Counted from the stretch's first letter, positions 28,083-35,379 are shown. The stretch: 64,000 nt of DNA from Oxalobacter vibrioformis (GCF_027118995.1 NZ_CP098242.1:2271001-2335000); one strand, 5' to 3'. Translations and numbers: made by a program. The notes: a model not told the origin generated them from the letters alone.

Positions 28083-28114
28083 TTGAACCCAACACGTGAG
28101 AGCTTGGGTATAAT
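28083..28114 (+). promoter_or_regulatory. Probable tRNA-Ser promoter
   Basis: A perfect TATAAT at 28109-28114 lies 10 bases before the tRNA. TTGAAC at 28083 is the nearest -35-like hexamer, but the 20-base gap is longer than ideal. Confidence 0.55.
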
Positions 28115-28124
28115 GCCATCTTCC

Positions 28125-28212
28125 GGAAGGGTGGCAGAGTGGTCGAATGCACCGGTCTTGAAAACCGGCGATGTGCAAGCATCCGTGGGTTCGAATCCCA
28201 CCCCTTCCGCCA
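28125..28212 (+). tRNA. tRNA-Ser(UGA)
   Basis: 88 bases. Acceptor stem GGAAGGG pairs with CCCTTCC, with G73 and an encoded CCA end. The anticodon stem CCGGT/ACCGG encloses loop CTTGAAA with anticodon TGA at 28159-28161. A long variable arm is typical of class II tRNA-Ser, and the T-arm GTGGG TTCGAAT CCCAC is canonical. The adjoining integrase at 28278 suggests its 3' end served as a prophage attachment site. Confidence 0.97.
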
Positions 28213-28216
28213 ATTA

Positions 28217-28244
28217 AAACAGCCACTTACGGCTGTTTTTTTTT
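28217..28244 (+). terminator. Terminator after tRNA-Ser
   Basis: AAACAGCC / GGCTGTTT stem with a T9 tract directly after the tRNA. Confidence 0.85.
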
Positions 28245-28277
28245 GTGCCTGAAAATGAGGCGTTCCGCAACCCCCCA

Positions 28278-29306
28278 TTATTTTGTCGGTTTTACCTTTT
28301 CGTCGGCGCGGCGGTAAACATCTTTTGTGATCTGTTTTTCGGTATGTCCGAGCAGCATGCTGGCCTCTTCCAGGCTGTCGATCTCACTCGCTGCCTTTGC
28401 CCGTATATCCCGGAACTGAAATTGTCGGATCCGGTGTGCCAGATCCGGATCGTTTTTTTCTGCCTCTTTAATGGCATCTGCCCTGGCTTCGTCGAAGCGC
28501 AGGCGCAGCATACCTGGTGTTAATGGCTGGCCTGCCGGCGTTGAGATAAGAAAAACACTGCTGACTTTTGATCCGCGCGCATATATTTCGTCGATCTTTT
28601 TGCCAAGCCCTGTCCGATATGGTTTCCCATGCTCATCGTAAAGCGTTAGGGCAATCAGCAGTTTTTTTCCGATTTTGCCCTGTATCACCTGGAGATGATC
28701 ATTGATGATGTCGGTTTTACGCATTTTCAGAGAATCATTCCGGCGCTGCCCGGAAAGATAGGTGATATCCATTGCATCACGCAATTCAAGGCTGGCGCAC
28801 TGGTAAACCGCATTCCATACCGCATCATCGGCATAAAAATCCCTTGGCCTTTCCCTGTTCTTTCTTACCCCTCGCACCGGGTTTTCTTTCGCCGTATATC
28901 CCCATTCCCGCGCCATATTGAAAATATGGGAGAGAAGAGATATTTCACGGTTTGCCCGTACCTTTGCACTTCTGTTATCCCGATAAAGCGCAATATGCTG
29001 CGGGGTAATGGAATCGATCGGCGCGGTTTCAAAAGACTTCCGAAGCTGTCGCAGGCTTTCCAGATTGTCTTTTTGTGTCCTGGGGGCTTTGGGCGGAATG
29101 ATATCGCGCTCATAACGGTCAAAGATGGGAGCCATCAGGCCTCGATCGGGCGCGGTTTGCTTTTCCAGCTTTGCCCATTTGATCTTGGCTTCGTACAGGT
29201 CCGTGCCGAGTGGTATCTCGATGCGTTTACCGTTTTCATCGCGCCCGTTGTAAAAATAGGTGACATAGACCGATCCGTCTTTACGCGGTCTTATCCGTCG
29301 CAACAT
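28278..29306 (-). CDS. int: Phage-type tyrosine recombinase (integrase)
   Basis: A 342-residue site-specific recombinase. The N-terminal DNA-binding region begins MLRRIRPRKDGSVYVTYFYN. A SAM-like core-binding domain runs ~65-150. The catalytic domain has YLSGQRRNDSL (first Arg), FQFRDIRAKAASE (in place of the usual HxxR box) and LLGHTEKQITKDVYRR with His and the Tyr nucleophile. It sits 66 bases from tRNA-Ser and reads towards it, the classic attachment-site layout. The frame continues upstream without ATG. LPPR before the Met resembles the start of related integrases, so a non-ATG start or a lost 5' end is possible. Confidence 0.88.
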   Translation of the reverse strand: MLRRIRPRKDGSVYVTYFYNGRDENGKRIEIPLGTDLYEAKIKWAKLEKQTAPDRGLMAPIFDRYERDIIPPKAPRTQKDNLESLRQLRKSFETAPIDSITPQHIALYRDNRSAKVRANREISLLSHIFNMAREWGYTAKENPVRGVRKNRERPRDFYADDAVWNAVYQCASLELRDAMDITYLSGQRRNDSLKMRKTDIINDHLQVIQGKIGKKLLIALTLYDEHGKPYRTGLGKKIDEIYARGSKVSSVFLISTPAGQPLTPGMLRLRFDEARADAIKEAEKNDPDLAHRIRQFQFRDIRAKAASEIDSLEEASMLLGHTEKQITKDVYRRADEKVKPTK

Positions 29307-29351
29307 GCGGGGAGGGAGGTCTTTGGCTTTATTTAATGGATGAGGTTGGTT

Positions 29352-30050
29352 ATGTGGCGGAATATATGGAAGCGTAAAAATCAGCAGAGAATCATGCTCG
29401 TGGTTGCGTTTCTTGTTGTTATGGTGCCCTTTATATCGGAATTTTTGTTTTACTTTAACAGAGGTATGAATGCCGCTGAAATGGCGGCTTGAGCACAAGC
29501 TGGTGGAACGCTTCTCGCTGTATTTTTTGCTATTGGAATTATGGATGAGCAAGATATAAGGCAAAGAAAACGTGACGAAGAAAGAGATGAGATTGAAGTT
29601 CAAAATATGCTTGTAACGGCATACGATGAGATTAAAAATTTTTCTGGTGCATATGGAGACTGGAGTGATTCGGATTTTCGTGATGTAGAGGCCTTGTATG
29701 CCAAGCGAATCGTTGTTTTTGGAACGGATTTTTACAGCCTTCCGGATATAGCCAGAAATATAGGAAAAATAAAAGATCAAGAGGTTCGGTTGACCACTAT
29801 GAAATGCTTTAGGTGTATACAGAACTTTAAAACGAATCACGAAAATTACAATGAAATTGTTTTTGTATTTAATAATGCGAGAAGCTCTTATAAGAAGAGA
29901 ACAGCGGAAAATCGTTTTAGGCTGCAAGATATTGAAGAAAGAATGAAATTTCATGCTTCCTTGCTTGTTTCTCTTTATAAAACCATGTGTACGGAAGTCG
30001 ATGCTTTTCTTGAAGTAATCCAAAGAAAAGGGATTATCGAAAACAAGTGA
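29352..30050 (+). pseudogene. Two-TM membrane protein gene interrupted by in-frame TGA
   Basis: From ATG 29352 one frame encodes a basic N-terminus, a membrane segment (LVVAFLVVMVPFISEFLFYF), then TGA at codon 47. The same frame continues AQAGGTLLAVFFAIGIM, a plausible second membrane segment, into a 169-residue soluble domain (from ATG 29541) that stops at 30050. Without the TGA it would be 232 residues. The ATG at 29541 has no clear ribosome binding site, so the soluble part may not be made alone. The gene is AT-rich compared with its surroundings and lies inside the prophage remnant, consistent with a horizontally acquired cargo gene. Function unknown. Confidence 0.65.
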
Positions 30051-30064
30051 ATTCCATTGATAGA

Positions 30065-30100
30065 AAAAGGGATACAGGCTAAATGATCTGTATCCCTTTT
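30065..30100. terminator. Bidirectional terminator between convergent prophage genes
   Basis: AAAAGGGATACAG / CTGTATCCCTTTT perfect 13-pair stem, between the plus-strand membrane gene and the minus-strand tail gene. Confidence 0.85.
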
Positions 30101-30117
30101 GCTTTTGACGCCGCGGG

Positions 30118-30816
30118 TTATTTCTTGAAAACGAAGTCCAGGATGTCGGTGGCGGCGTTGCGAGCTTCTTCGACGCTGCTGGCGATGTGGTCCATGGTGC
30201 TGCACAGGACGGTGAGGTTGGTTTGCAGTGATTCTTTTCCCGGGGCGTGGCTGAAGCCGATGTCGGCGTAGAGGCGTGTCCGGTTGTCAGAAGCAATATT
30301 GCCCAGCTGCGTCGTCAGGCCTTTTACCTTCCTGATGGGTTCCACCTGCCCTCGATCGATGCCGATAGCCAGCCCGTCAGTCAGGTAGCCGCCATACGAT
30401 GCAAAAAGCCTGCTGGGGCTGTGGATGCCCATGGACGCCTGAAAGGTTTCGGTAATACTGACGGCAAAGGATTTTACCTTGTCCAAAAGCAGATTGCCCG
30501 CTTTTGTGATCCCGTTGATCAGCCCCTGTACGATCATGGCGCCGAATTCGGCAAACCTGCCGGGCAGGGAAGTGAAAAGCGCAATGATTCCAGACCACAA
30601 GTTGCTGAAAAAGGCTTTAATCGGTTCCCAGTACTTGTAGATCAGAAAAGCGGCCAGCGCGATTGCCATAATGATGGCAAGGATGTCCTCATCATCGCCA
30701 CCCGTGTGGACGCGCACACGCTTTTCTTCATAGTTGATTTCGGCAATGGTGCCGTAACGGACTATGTTTTCAATCAGGCGGCGCAATTCTGCCAGTTCAG
30801 CGAGGATATCTTGCAT
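30118..30816 (-). pseudogene. Deletion fusion of phage baseplate gpV N-terminus with tape-measure C-terminus
   Basis: The first ~40 residues (LAELRRLIENIVRYGTIAEI, then EEKRVRVHTGG) are those of P2-like baseplate assembly protein V. From ~residue 45 the sequence becomes a tape-measure C-terminal region: a membrane stretch (ILAIIMAIALAAFLIY), WEPIKAFFSNLWSGI, GLINGITKAGNLLLDKV and GIHSPSRLFASYGGYLTDGL. The frame stays open across the junction, giving a 232-residue chimera. In P2 gene order V precedes T with about eight genes between, so one deletion explains the fusion. A functional tail cannot be made; I treat it as a pseudogene although it may be translated. Confidence 0.8.
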
Positions 30817-30911
30817 GGCTACATATCCCTACTCGTGCAGGATCTCGCATCTGTTGGCGGGTTACTTTGGGCTTTAGTAACCCGGAGGAATATTCATTGG
30901 TTGAAAATTTA

Positions 30912-30964
30912 TATACAAAAATGTATATCTTTTTGTTGAATTTGTATACATTTTTGTATATAAT
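30912..30964 (+). promoter_or_regulatory. hicAB promoter with two palindromic operators
   Basis: TTGAAT (30936-30941), 17-base spacer, TATAAT (30959-30964). Two perfect dyads flank or overlap it: TATACA-AAAA-TGTATA at 30912-30927 and TATACA-TTTT-TGTATA at 30945-30960, centres 33 bases apart (about three helical turns). The second covers the spacer and reaches the -10 element, as expected for autorepression by a HicB antitoxin. Confidence 0.78.
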
Positions 30965-31088
30965 TATTGCAAGGTCATAAAAAAGAAGAGGGCAAAGTGA
31001 AACAAAGTGAATTTGTTAAGTGGCTAAGGAGGCAGGGAGCGACTTTTGAGCAGGGAACAAGGCATCTGAAAGTCACTCTAGATAGCGT

Positions 31089-31586
31089 CTACTTGAGTAT
31101 GGTTAACGCATTCAACCAAAGGGCGATACAGCGCACCTGCACAGCGGCAGCAAATGTCGCGAGATTTTTTGCGTATCTTGTGGCAATACCCCGCCAGCGT
31201 TTGAGATAAAGAAAGACATTTTCCACCAGGTGACGCTTCTGATAAATCTGCCGATCGTAGCTTCTTTTCTCCTTGCGATTTCTTTTCGGGGGTATGACGG
31301 GTATGATGTTGCGGGATTTTGCATGGTCAAGAATGGCGTTTGAATCATAACCCCGATCCGCCACCAGATGGCGAGGGGATATCCCATCCATTAACCGTGA
31401 AGCCTGCGTACAATCTGCAACGGTACCCGATGTGACAAGACATCTGACCGGCATACCATTCGCATCCACGGCCAGATGTATTTTTGAGTTGAGCCCCCTT
31501 TTGTGCGCCCCATGCCCTGGTTGCCTCCTCTTGCCCCCGCCGCGTGCGGGTGAATCTTGATGTGACTTGCATCTATCAGAAGCCAT
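31089..31586 (-). CDS. IS5-family transposase, C-terminal frame (OrfB)
   Basis: This frame carries the downstream catalytic part of the transposase: HKRGLNSKIHLAVDANG, TDxTQASRLMDG-type text, then LVADRGYDSNAILDHA (second catalytic Asp region) and ENVFLYLKRWRGIATRYAK (catalytic Glu region with Y(2)R(3)E(6)K-like spacing). The native protein is probably an OrfA-OrfB fusion made by -1 frameshifting on AAAAGGG near 31499-31502, so residues upstream of that point are not expected to be used. Confidence 0.85.
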   Translation of the reverse strand: MASDRCKSHQDSPARGGGKRRQPGHGAHKRGLNSKIHLAVDANGMPVRCLVTSGTVADCTQASRLMDGISPRHLVADRGYDSNAILDHAKSRNIIPVIPPKRNRKEKRSYDRQIYQKRHLVENVFLYLKRWRGIATRYAKNLATFAAAVQVRCIALWLNALTILK

Positions 31587-31864
31587 TCAAAATCAGGCTC
31601 ATCTATCAGGATTTCCAGCAGGCGCTCCCATATGCCCTTGTCGCGCCAGCGGATGAAGCGCTGGTGAACGCTCCCCCATTTTCCGTACTCCGGCAAAAGA
31701 TCACGCCAGGGGGCGCCTGTGCGTAATATCCAGAATACAGCATTAATGAAGGTGCGGTTATCTTTGGCTATCCTGCCCCATTGACCAGGCTGTCCTGGAA
31801 GGTGGGGCTCAAGTAAAGCCCAGGCCTGGTCGGATATGTCGTGGCGTCTGTACGCTGGTCTCAT
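31391..31864 (-). CDS. IS5-family transposase, N-terminal frame (OrfA)
   Basis: This encodes the N-terminal DUF4096-type segment RRHDISDQAWALLEPHLPG, then FWILRTGAPWRDLLPEYG, SVHQRFIRWRDKGIWERLL and WLLIDASHIKIHPHAAG with the first catalytic Asp. After the AAAAGGG slippery site the zero frame continues only ~30 residues of unrelated sequence. Together with the overlapping OrfB frame it forms one transposase in the IS427-group style. Confidence 0.87.
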   Translation of the reverse strand: MRPAYRRHDISDQAWALLEPHLPGQPGQWGRIAKDNRTFINAVFWILRTGAPWRDLLPEYGKWGSVHQRFIRWRDKGIWERLLEILIDEPDFEWLLIDASHIKIHPHAAGARGGNQGMGRTKGGSTQKYIWPWMRMVCRSDVLSHRVPLQIVRRLHG

Positions 31865-32124
31865 GGAATCTCCTGTTAAAGGGTGGTCTTCCTATAATGA
31901 TCATCGCTTCATAACATCTGCCATCTGGCAAACAGAGGGAGTTTTATCTCTTATATCTCATGTAGACACTATCTAAATGACCGGATAAGCTACTTGCCAA
32001 GGCACCCTTCGAAAGAGCTGAAAAAAGGACTGGTAGAAGGGGTAAAAAAAGACCTGAACCTGAAGTAACCCTTGAAAAAGGGTTACTTTCACTTGCCCGA
32101 TAATGAATAAAGAGAGGTAACAAC

Positions 32125-32544
32125 ATGAAATATCCAGCAAAATTTACACCCGATAAGGAAGACGGTGGCTATGTCGTCACTTTCCGGGATATTCCGGAAG
32201 CCATTACACAGGGAGATACCTTTGAAGAGGCCATGGAAATGGCAGAAGACGTGCTGGCTTTCGCCTTGAAACATTATTTTGACAGAAGCCTTCCTGTTCC
32301 CTTGCCTTCCAAGGCGAAAAGGGGGGAGCATCTTGTGACGCTGTCGGCCAATGTAGCGGCAAAAGCGCTGCTGCTCAATGAAATGATCGGGCAGAATGTA
32401 AAGCAGGCTGATCTGGCGAGGCGCCTCGGTGTGCAACCGGCGGAAGTGACTCGCATGGTAAACCTGCAGCATTCAACAAAGATTGAACGCATTGAAGCGG
32501 CCCTGAAAACCATGGGAAAAAGCCTCGAAATCCGGGTTGTGTAA
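32125..32544 (+). CDS. hicB: HicB-family antitoxin
   Basis: A 139-residue antitoxin. The N-terminal partial-RNase-H-like HicB domain is MKYPAKFTPDKEDGGYVVTF, RDIPEAITQGDTFEEA and VLAFALKHY. The C-terminal helix-turn-helix (NVKQADLARRLGVQPAEVTR, ~91-110) should bind the palindromic operators upstream of hicA. GAGAGG precedes the ATG. It remains intact although its toxin is interrupted; with the IS now between promoter and gene, its expression and autoregulation may be altered. Confidence 0.9.
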   Translation: MKYPAKFTPDKEDGGYVVTFRDIPEAITQGDTFEEAMEMAEDVLAFALKHYFDRSLPVPLPSKAKRGEHLVTLSANVAAKALLLNEMIGQNVKQADLARRLGVQPAEVTRMVNLQHSTKIERIEAALKTMGKSLEIRVV

Positions 32545-32546
32545 GG

Positions 32547-33011
32547 TTATTCCTGCATGTGTCGCAACACGGAATCCATGATCAACCGCTCATCTGCCTC
32601 GCTGAACCCCAACAGGCGACGTTCCGGGTACCGGACTTCCGGACCATCCGGCGAAACCCTGTCTTTCTTTCCGAAGTGATGGACGGCAGCGATACGGGAT
32701 ACCTTGTCCAGAAATGAGATGCCGACCTGATTCTGGTCTGCCTGAATGCGCATGCGGCTGGCCATCTTCAGCTTGTTGAACATGAGGGATTGTTTGCGCT
32801 TGATGCGGCCCTTTTTGCTGCGTAGCTGCTTTTTGTTTTTGCGGGGAGTGTAACCGGATCCGTCCGGGTTGACCTGGCTTGCAATACGAAGGGATTGGCT
32901 GCGGCGCAGATCTACGCCGATTTTTCTTGCCAGCTTTTTGCGGGCGGCAGGTGTGGCTTTTTCCAGCAGACCACCAATCCAGTTTTCAAACCGCTCCAGT
33001 TCACCATTCAT
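32547..33011 (-). CDS. P2-like phage tail completion protein S
   Basis: A 154-residue protein of the phage virion morphogenesis (gpS) family. The N-terminus MNGELERFENWIGGLLEKAT is followed by ARKKLARKIGVDLRRSQSLR, NPDGSGYTPRKNKKQLRSKK, then VHHFGKKDRVSPDGP and the C-terminal YPERRLLGFSEADE. The start at 33011 overlaps the gpR stop codon (ATGA), as in P2-like operons. The frame appears full length. No complete tail operon remains, so it is a relic. Confidence 0.88.
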   Translation of the reverse strand: MNGELERFENWIGGLLEKATPAARKKLARKIGVDLRRSQSLRIASQVNPDGSGYTPRKNKKQLRSKKGRIKRKQSLMFNKLKMASRMRIQADQNQVGISFLDKVSRIAAVHHFGKKDRVSPDGPEVRYPERRLLGFSEADERLIMDSVLRHMQE

Positions 33012-33304
33012 GGCTTTTTGAGGGCGTCGGTATACCACTCGGCCAGGAGGTCATCACCCTTGTACAGTTGCCAGAATTTGTCTGTATAGTCAGGTGTAAA
33101 CTGCGGTTCCTGCTGGTGTCGGGCAGAGAGTTTGCCTTTTTCATCTTCCCTGACGATCACCTTTTCCGTGAGATCCAGCTCAATGGAAATGTCCATCGTC
33201 CTGTTGTTGAAATCGGCCTCGAAGCGGATGCCGGTTTTTCGTCTATCCGGGTTGCTTAGCAGCTCGATCTGGTGAACATACAGCCAGGACAGCAACGGTA
33301 CCAT
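33008..33304 (-). pseudogene. 5'-truncated P2-like tail protein R
   Basis: About 98 residues corresponding to the C-terminal two thirds of gpR: MVPLLSWLYVHQIELLSNPD, then GIRFEADFNN and MDISIELDLTEKVIV. The family normally has ~60 further N-terminal residues. Here they are replaced by a truncated IS3-type OrfB whose reading reaches the junction. The apparent ATG is an internal Met codon. It is coupled to gpS by overlap. Confidence 0.82.
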
Positions 33305-33539
33305 AGCCTTGCCTGTTTTAACAGGTCAAACAGGGCGTCCCGTCCCACAAGGATGCCCTCCGGCTTGAGCATGGCGTAGAGTTTTCTGGTGCCAAGCCGG
33401 GGCTGAATCATCCGCTCATGGCGAACTCGCTTTAGAATCTGTTCTCCCAGAGCCTCTTTACGTAATTCCCGCGCTTTTCTCTGGTAACAGGCCTGGCGGC
33501 TGATGCCGATAAACCGGCAGGCTTGCGCTATGCTTTTTT
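33302..33539 (-). pseudogene. Truncated IS3-family OrfB
   Basis: The -1 frame after the AAAAAAG slippery site (33533-33539) reads SIAQACRFIGISRQACYQRK, then VRHERMIQPRLGTRKLY and LKPEGILVGRDALFDLLKQA. This is the N-terminal helix-turn-helix region of OrfB in this IS3 subgroup. It ends at the junction with gpR, so the entire DDE catalytic core is gone. Confidence 0.8.
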
Positions 33540-33889
33540 GGCAGCTTTACTGCATACTCTGTCTTGATAATGTCCGGCATGGATTCAAACAGCTGTGCTT
33601 TGAGATTGGCTTCCTTGAGTTCTTGCTCAAGTTCTTTGATCCGCTGTTCCGGTGTCTGTGGGCGCTTTTCGGAATCCATAATGTTTCTCTTGAGACCGGA
33701 TCCCCCCAGTTTATGCCAATTCATCCGTCCGTGCTTGCGTAACCAGACTAAGACGGTTGATCTGCGCTGGATGCCATAGCGCTCCTGCGCCTCTTTTGCT
33801 GTCATTTCCCCTTTTTCAACCTGCTCTACAACGGCCAGTTTAAAAGCCATTGTGTAATCCCGCTGGGTGCGTTTAATCCAATCTCCCAT
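33458..33889 (-). CDS. IS3-family transposase OrfA
   Basis: The start at 33889 is preceded by AGGAGAA. The product begins MGDWIKRTQRDYTMAFKLAV and has an HTH (EMTAKEAQERYGIQRRSTVL followed by VWLRKHGR) and a leucine-zipper segment (EQRIKELEQELKEANLKAQL). It ends after the A AAA AAG slippery heptamer, where -1 frameshifting would normally join OrfB. The last ~25 residues lie beyond the slippery site in the zero frame. Confidence 0.82.
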   Translation of the reverse strand: MGDWIKRTQRDYTMAFKLAVVEQVEKGEMTAKEAQERYGIQRRSTVLVWLRKHGRMNWHKLGGSGLKRNIMDSEKRPQTPEQRIKELEQELKEANLKAQLFESMPDIIKTEYAVKLPKKHSASLPVYRHQPPGLLPEKSAGIT

Positions 33890-33951
33890 TGACTTCTCCT
33901 TCCTATAGGAAAAAAGTGTCAACTCTATTTAGGACGGGTCACAGGTAAAGC

Positions 33952-33975
33952 AAAAAGGGCGGGTACCGCCCTTTT
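33952..33975. terminator. Bidirectional terminator downstream of the Dps-like gene
   Basis: AAAAAGGGCGG-GTA-CCGCCCTTTTT, a perfect symmetric stem. It follows the Dps-like gene on the minus strand, and may mark the host side of the prophage remnant. Confidence 0.85.
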
Positions 33976-33994
33976 TGTTTGCCTGCTGGCGGCT

Positions 33995-34387
33995 CTACTG
34001 CAGGCGTCTGAGGCGATAGAGAAGCTGCTGCTTGGTTTCCTGCCAGTCATCAATGATCGAATCGGAAAAATTTTCGCTGAAGAACTCACGGCTGTCTTCG
34101 ACATAATCGTAAAAGGCCTGGCAGTGGTCAACGAGATTTTCAGGCCGTGTGGCTTTTGGCACGGTAATTTTGAGATCACCGTAAAGTGCCATGCTGGTTT
34201 CTGTCAGACGATCCAGGATATCCGGCAGCGATTCCAGTGCCTGGTCGATGGCGATATGCTCGGCATAGCTGCCTCTGCCGGTGATCCACCAGTGAAAAAG
34301 CTTGAGGCTGGTGTTGTGGGAAAACATGTTGCCGAGAAGTTCGGCGATTTTTGCGGTATCGGCTTTTTTGCTGTCTTTGCTGCTCAT
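33995..34387 (-). CDS. Dps/ferritin-like DUF5856-type protein
   Basis: A 130-residue all-helical protein. The first helix holds KIAELLGNMFSHNTSLKLFH followed by WWITGRGSYAEHIAIDQAL. The middle (LPDILDRLTETSMALYGDL) and end (IIDDWQETKQQLLYRLRRLQ) complete a four-helix pattern. The H-W and D/E pairs recall Dps ferroxidase spacing, but metal binding is not demonstrated. AGGAAGGTG precedes the ATG. A decayed second copy of its N-terminus occurs at 435-618. Function unknown; Dps-like DNA or iron protection is only an inference. Confidence 0.72.
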   Translation of the reverse strand: MSSKDSKKADTAKIAELLGNMFSHNTSLKLFHWWITGRGSYAEHIAIDQALESLPDILDRLTETSMALYGDLKITVPKATRPENLVDHCQAFYDYVEDSREFFSENFSDSIIDDWQETKQQLLYRLRRLQ

Positions 34388-34770
34388 GGCTCACCTTCCT
34401 GAAAGCGGGGCTGGGGTATCTGTGCCCCATCGGATTGATCAAGGCAGGACGCATCCGCTTCCTGCAACCAGCTTTATGCTAGATTGCAGGAAGGCGTCAC
34501 CGCTTGATCCGGATAAAACCCTGTGTGCCTGCGGCTGCTTTCATGATGCGACGTTGATCTTTATCAAATAACAACAGGCGAGGCGATGACTCCCGAAACG
34601 GATTAAGGCTTCCGGCTGAGCTCACCCTATGCTTCACGCCTCGATGGCCAGGTTTTTTCAGACCGTGCCATGCAGAACTGTTATCGTCTGCGGCTGGATT
34701 TTGTGCCAATGAGTATTTCTACCGGCGGAATGTTCGCCGGCAGGCTGGATGCGGTGGCCGGACAGATGGG
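34388..34770. other. Gene-free stretch
   Basis: No supported gene. A plus-strand frame from ~34607 to 34813 lacks a start signal, overlaps the end of the DUF2239 gene and resembles nothing I know; it may be a gene remnant. Confidence 0.4.
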
Positions 34771-35379
34771 CTATGCCGTCTTTTTAATGCCGAATGCCAG
34801 TTGCCGGATGTAATCACGTATGTCAGATGGCCAGCTTTCGGTATGTTGGTAAAAGCGTTCTGCTTCACTGGCAAAAAGTGCCCTGGATGCTTCTTCAAAG
34901 GCAGGCAGGTTCCCCGCAACAGCTGACATGAATCGGTAGGTGCGTTCCTGCATATGACGCTGCCGGTCCGTTTCTGCGCCCGCTTTGCGCGCCTTTTCAA
35001 CGAGCTTGCGCAGGGTAACGGATGCGCCGCCCGGCTGGGATTCCAGCCATTCCCAATGGCGGGGCAGGAGCGTGATTTCACGGGAGACCACGCCAAGCTT
35101 CGGGCGTCCGCGCGATTCCGGCACAGGCTCAGCATTGGGTTCTTCAGAAAGGATGGCAGGCGCCGAAGGCGTCAAGCCGCGCAGGCGGGAAAGGATGTCT
35201 GCATCGGTGCCGCAGACATCGATTTCCACTGTTTCGCCGGTCTGATCGTTGAAAGTCAGCACGGCACCATGGCTGCGTGCAGCCAGCGCCTGCTTTACGG
35301 CAAGCGCATTGGCTTGAAGGCTTCCCGAGGCAATGCGTTTGTTGCCGTCAAAGCTGGTGTACGTGATTGCTGTTGTCAT
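34771..35379 (-). CDS. DUF2239 family protein
   Basis: About 202 residues. The N-terminal part (TSFDGNKRIASGSLQANALA, GAVLTFNDQTGETVEIDV) and the middle GRPKLGVVSREITLLPRHWE followed by WLESQPGGASVTLRKLVEKA match the pattern of the DUF2239 family, seen in many proteobacteria with no assigned function. The tail (FYQHTESWPSDIRDYIRQLA) is typical too. Either of two ATG codons (35379 or 35388) could start it; neither has a clear ribosome binding site. The RPKLGVV..I.LLPRHW part resembles small RHH/HTH segments, so DNA binding is conceivable. Confidence 0.82.
   Translation of the reverse strand: MTTAITYTSFDGNKRIASGSLQANALAVKQALAARSHGAVLTFNDQTGETVEIDVCGTDADILSRLRGLTPSAPAILSEEPNAEPVPESRGRPKLGVVSREITLLPRHWEWLESQPGGASVTLRKLVEKARKAGAETDRQRHMQERTYRFMSAVAGNLPAFEEASRALFASEAERFYQHTESWPSDIRDYIRQLAFGIKKTA

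Larger units (their letters stand above)
31081..31973 (-). mobile_element. IS5-family element (IS427-like), 893 bp
   Basis: Terminal inverted repeats: GATAGCGTCTACTTGAG at the left end and, reverse-complemented from the right end, GATAGTGTCTACATGAG (15 of 17 match). A TA target duplication lies at 31079-31080 and 31974-31975. It carries two overlapping minus-strand frames for a DDE transposase. It is inserted in hicA. The intact ends and exact target duplication suggest recent insertion. Confidence 0.92.
30997..32068 (+). pseudogene. hicA: hicA toxin gene split by an IS5-type insertion
   Basis: GTG at 30997 (preceded by AGAAGAGGG) encodes 28 residues of HicA, VKQSEFVKWLRRQGATFEQG then TRHLKVTL, including the catalytic-type His23. 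The frame is broken at 31080 by the IS. It resumes at 31976 with NDRISYLPRHPSKELKKGL and ends at 32068. Removing the IS and one TA copy gives a continuous 58-residue HicA, the normal size for these double-stranded-RNA-binding-fold mRNA interferases. The toxin must be inactive at present. The antitoxin gene follows at 32125. Confidence 0.9.
33302..33941 (-). mobile_element. Truncated IS3-family element
   Basis: One terminal repeat is visible at the right end (reverse-complemented: TGACCCGTCCTAAATAGAGT, continuing TGACA). OrfA is intact, the A6G frameshift signal is present and OrfB is cut after ~75 residues. The other end is missing and the break abuts truncated gpR, so a deletion or recombination removed the IS end together with the gpR 5' part. 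Confidence 0.82.

Noticed and set aside
29490..29492. TGA as a selenocysteine codon
   Set aside because: No selenocysteine insertion hairpin or selenoprotein context was visible; a nonsense mutation in a prophage cargo gene is simpler.
28278..30296. A single 672-codon minus-strand open frame
   Set aside because: Only 28278-29306 resembles an integrase. The upstream part is antisense to the membrane-protein gene and to the tail gene, and contains no in-frame ATG near the integrase start.
34607..34813. Open plus-strand frame overlapping the DUF2239 gene
   Set aside because: No ribosome binding site or start codon in a sensible place and no recognisable similarity; possibly a decayed gene.
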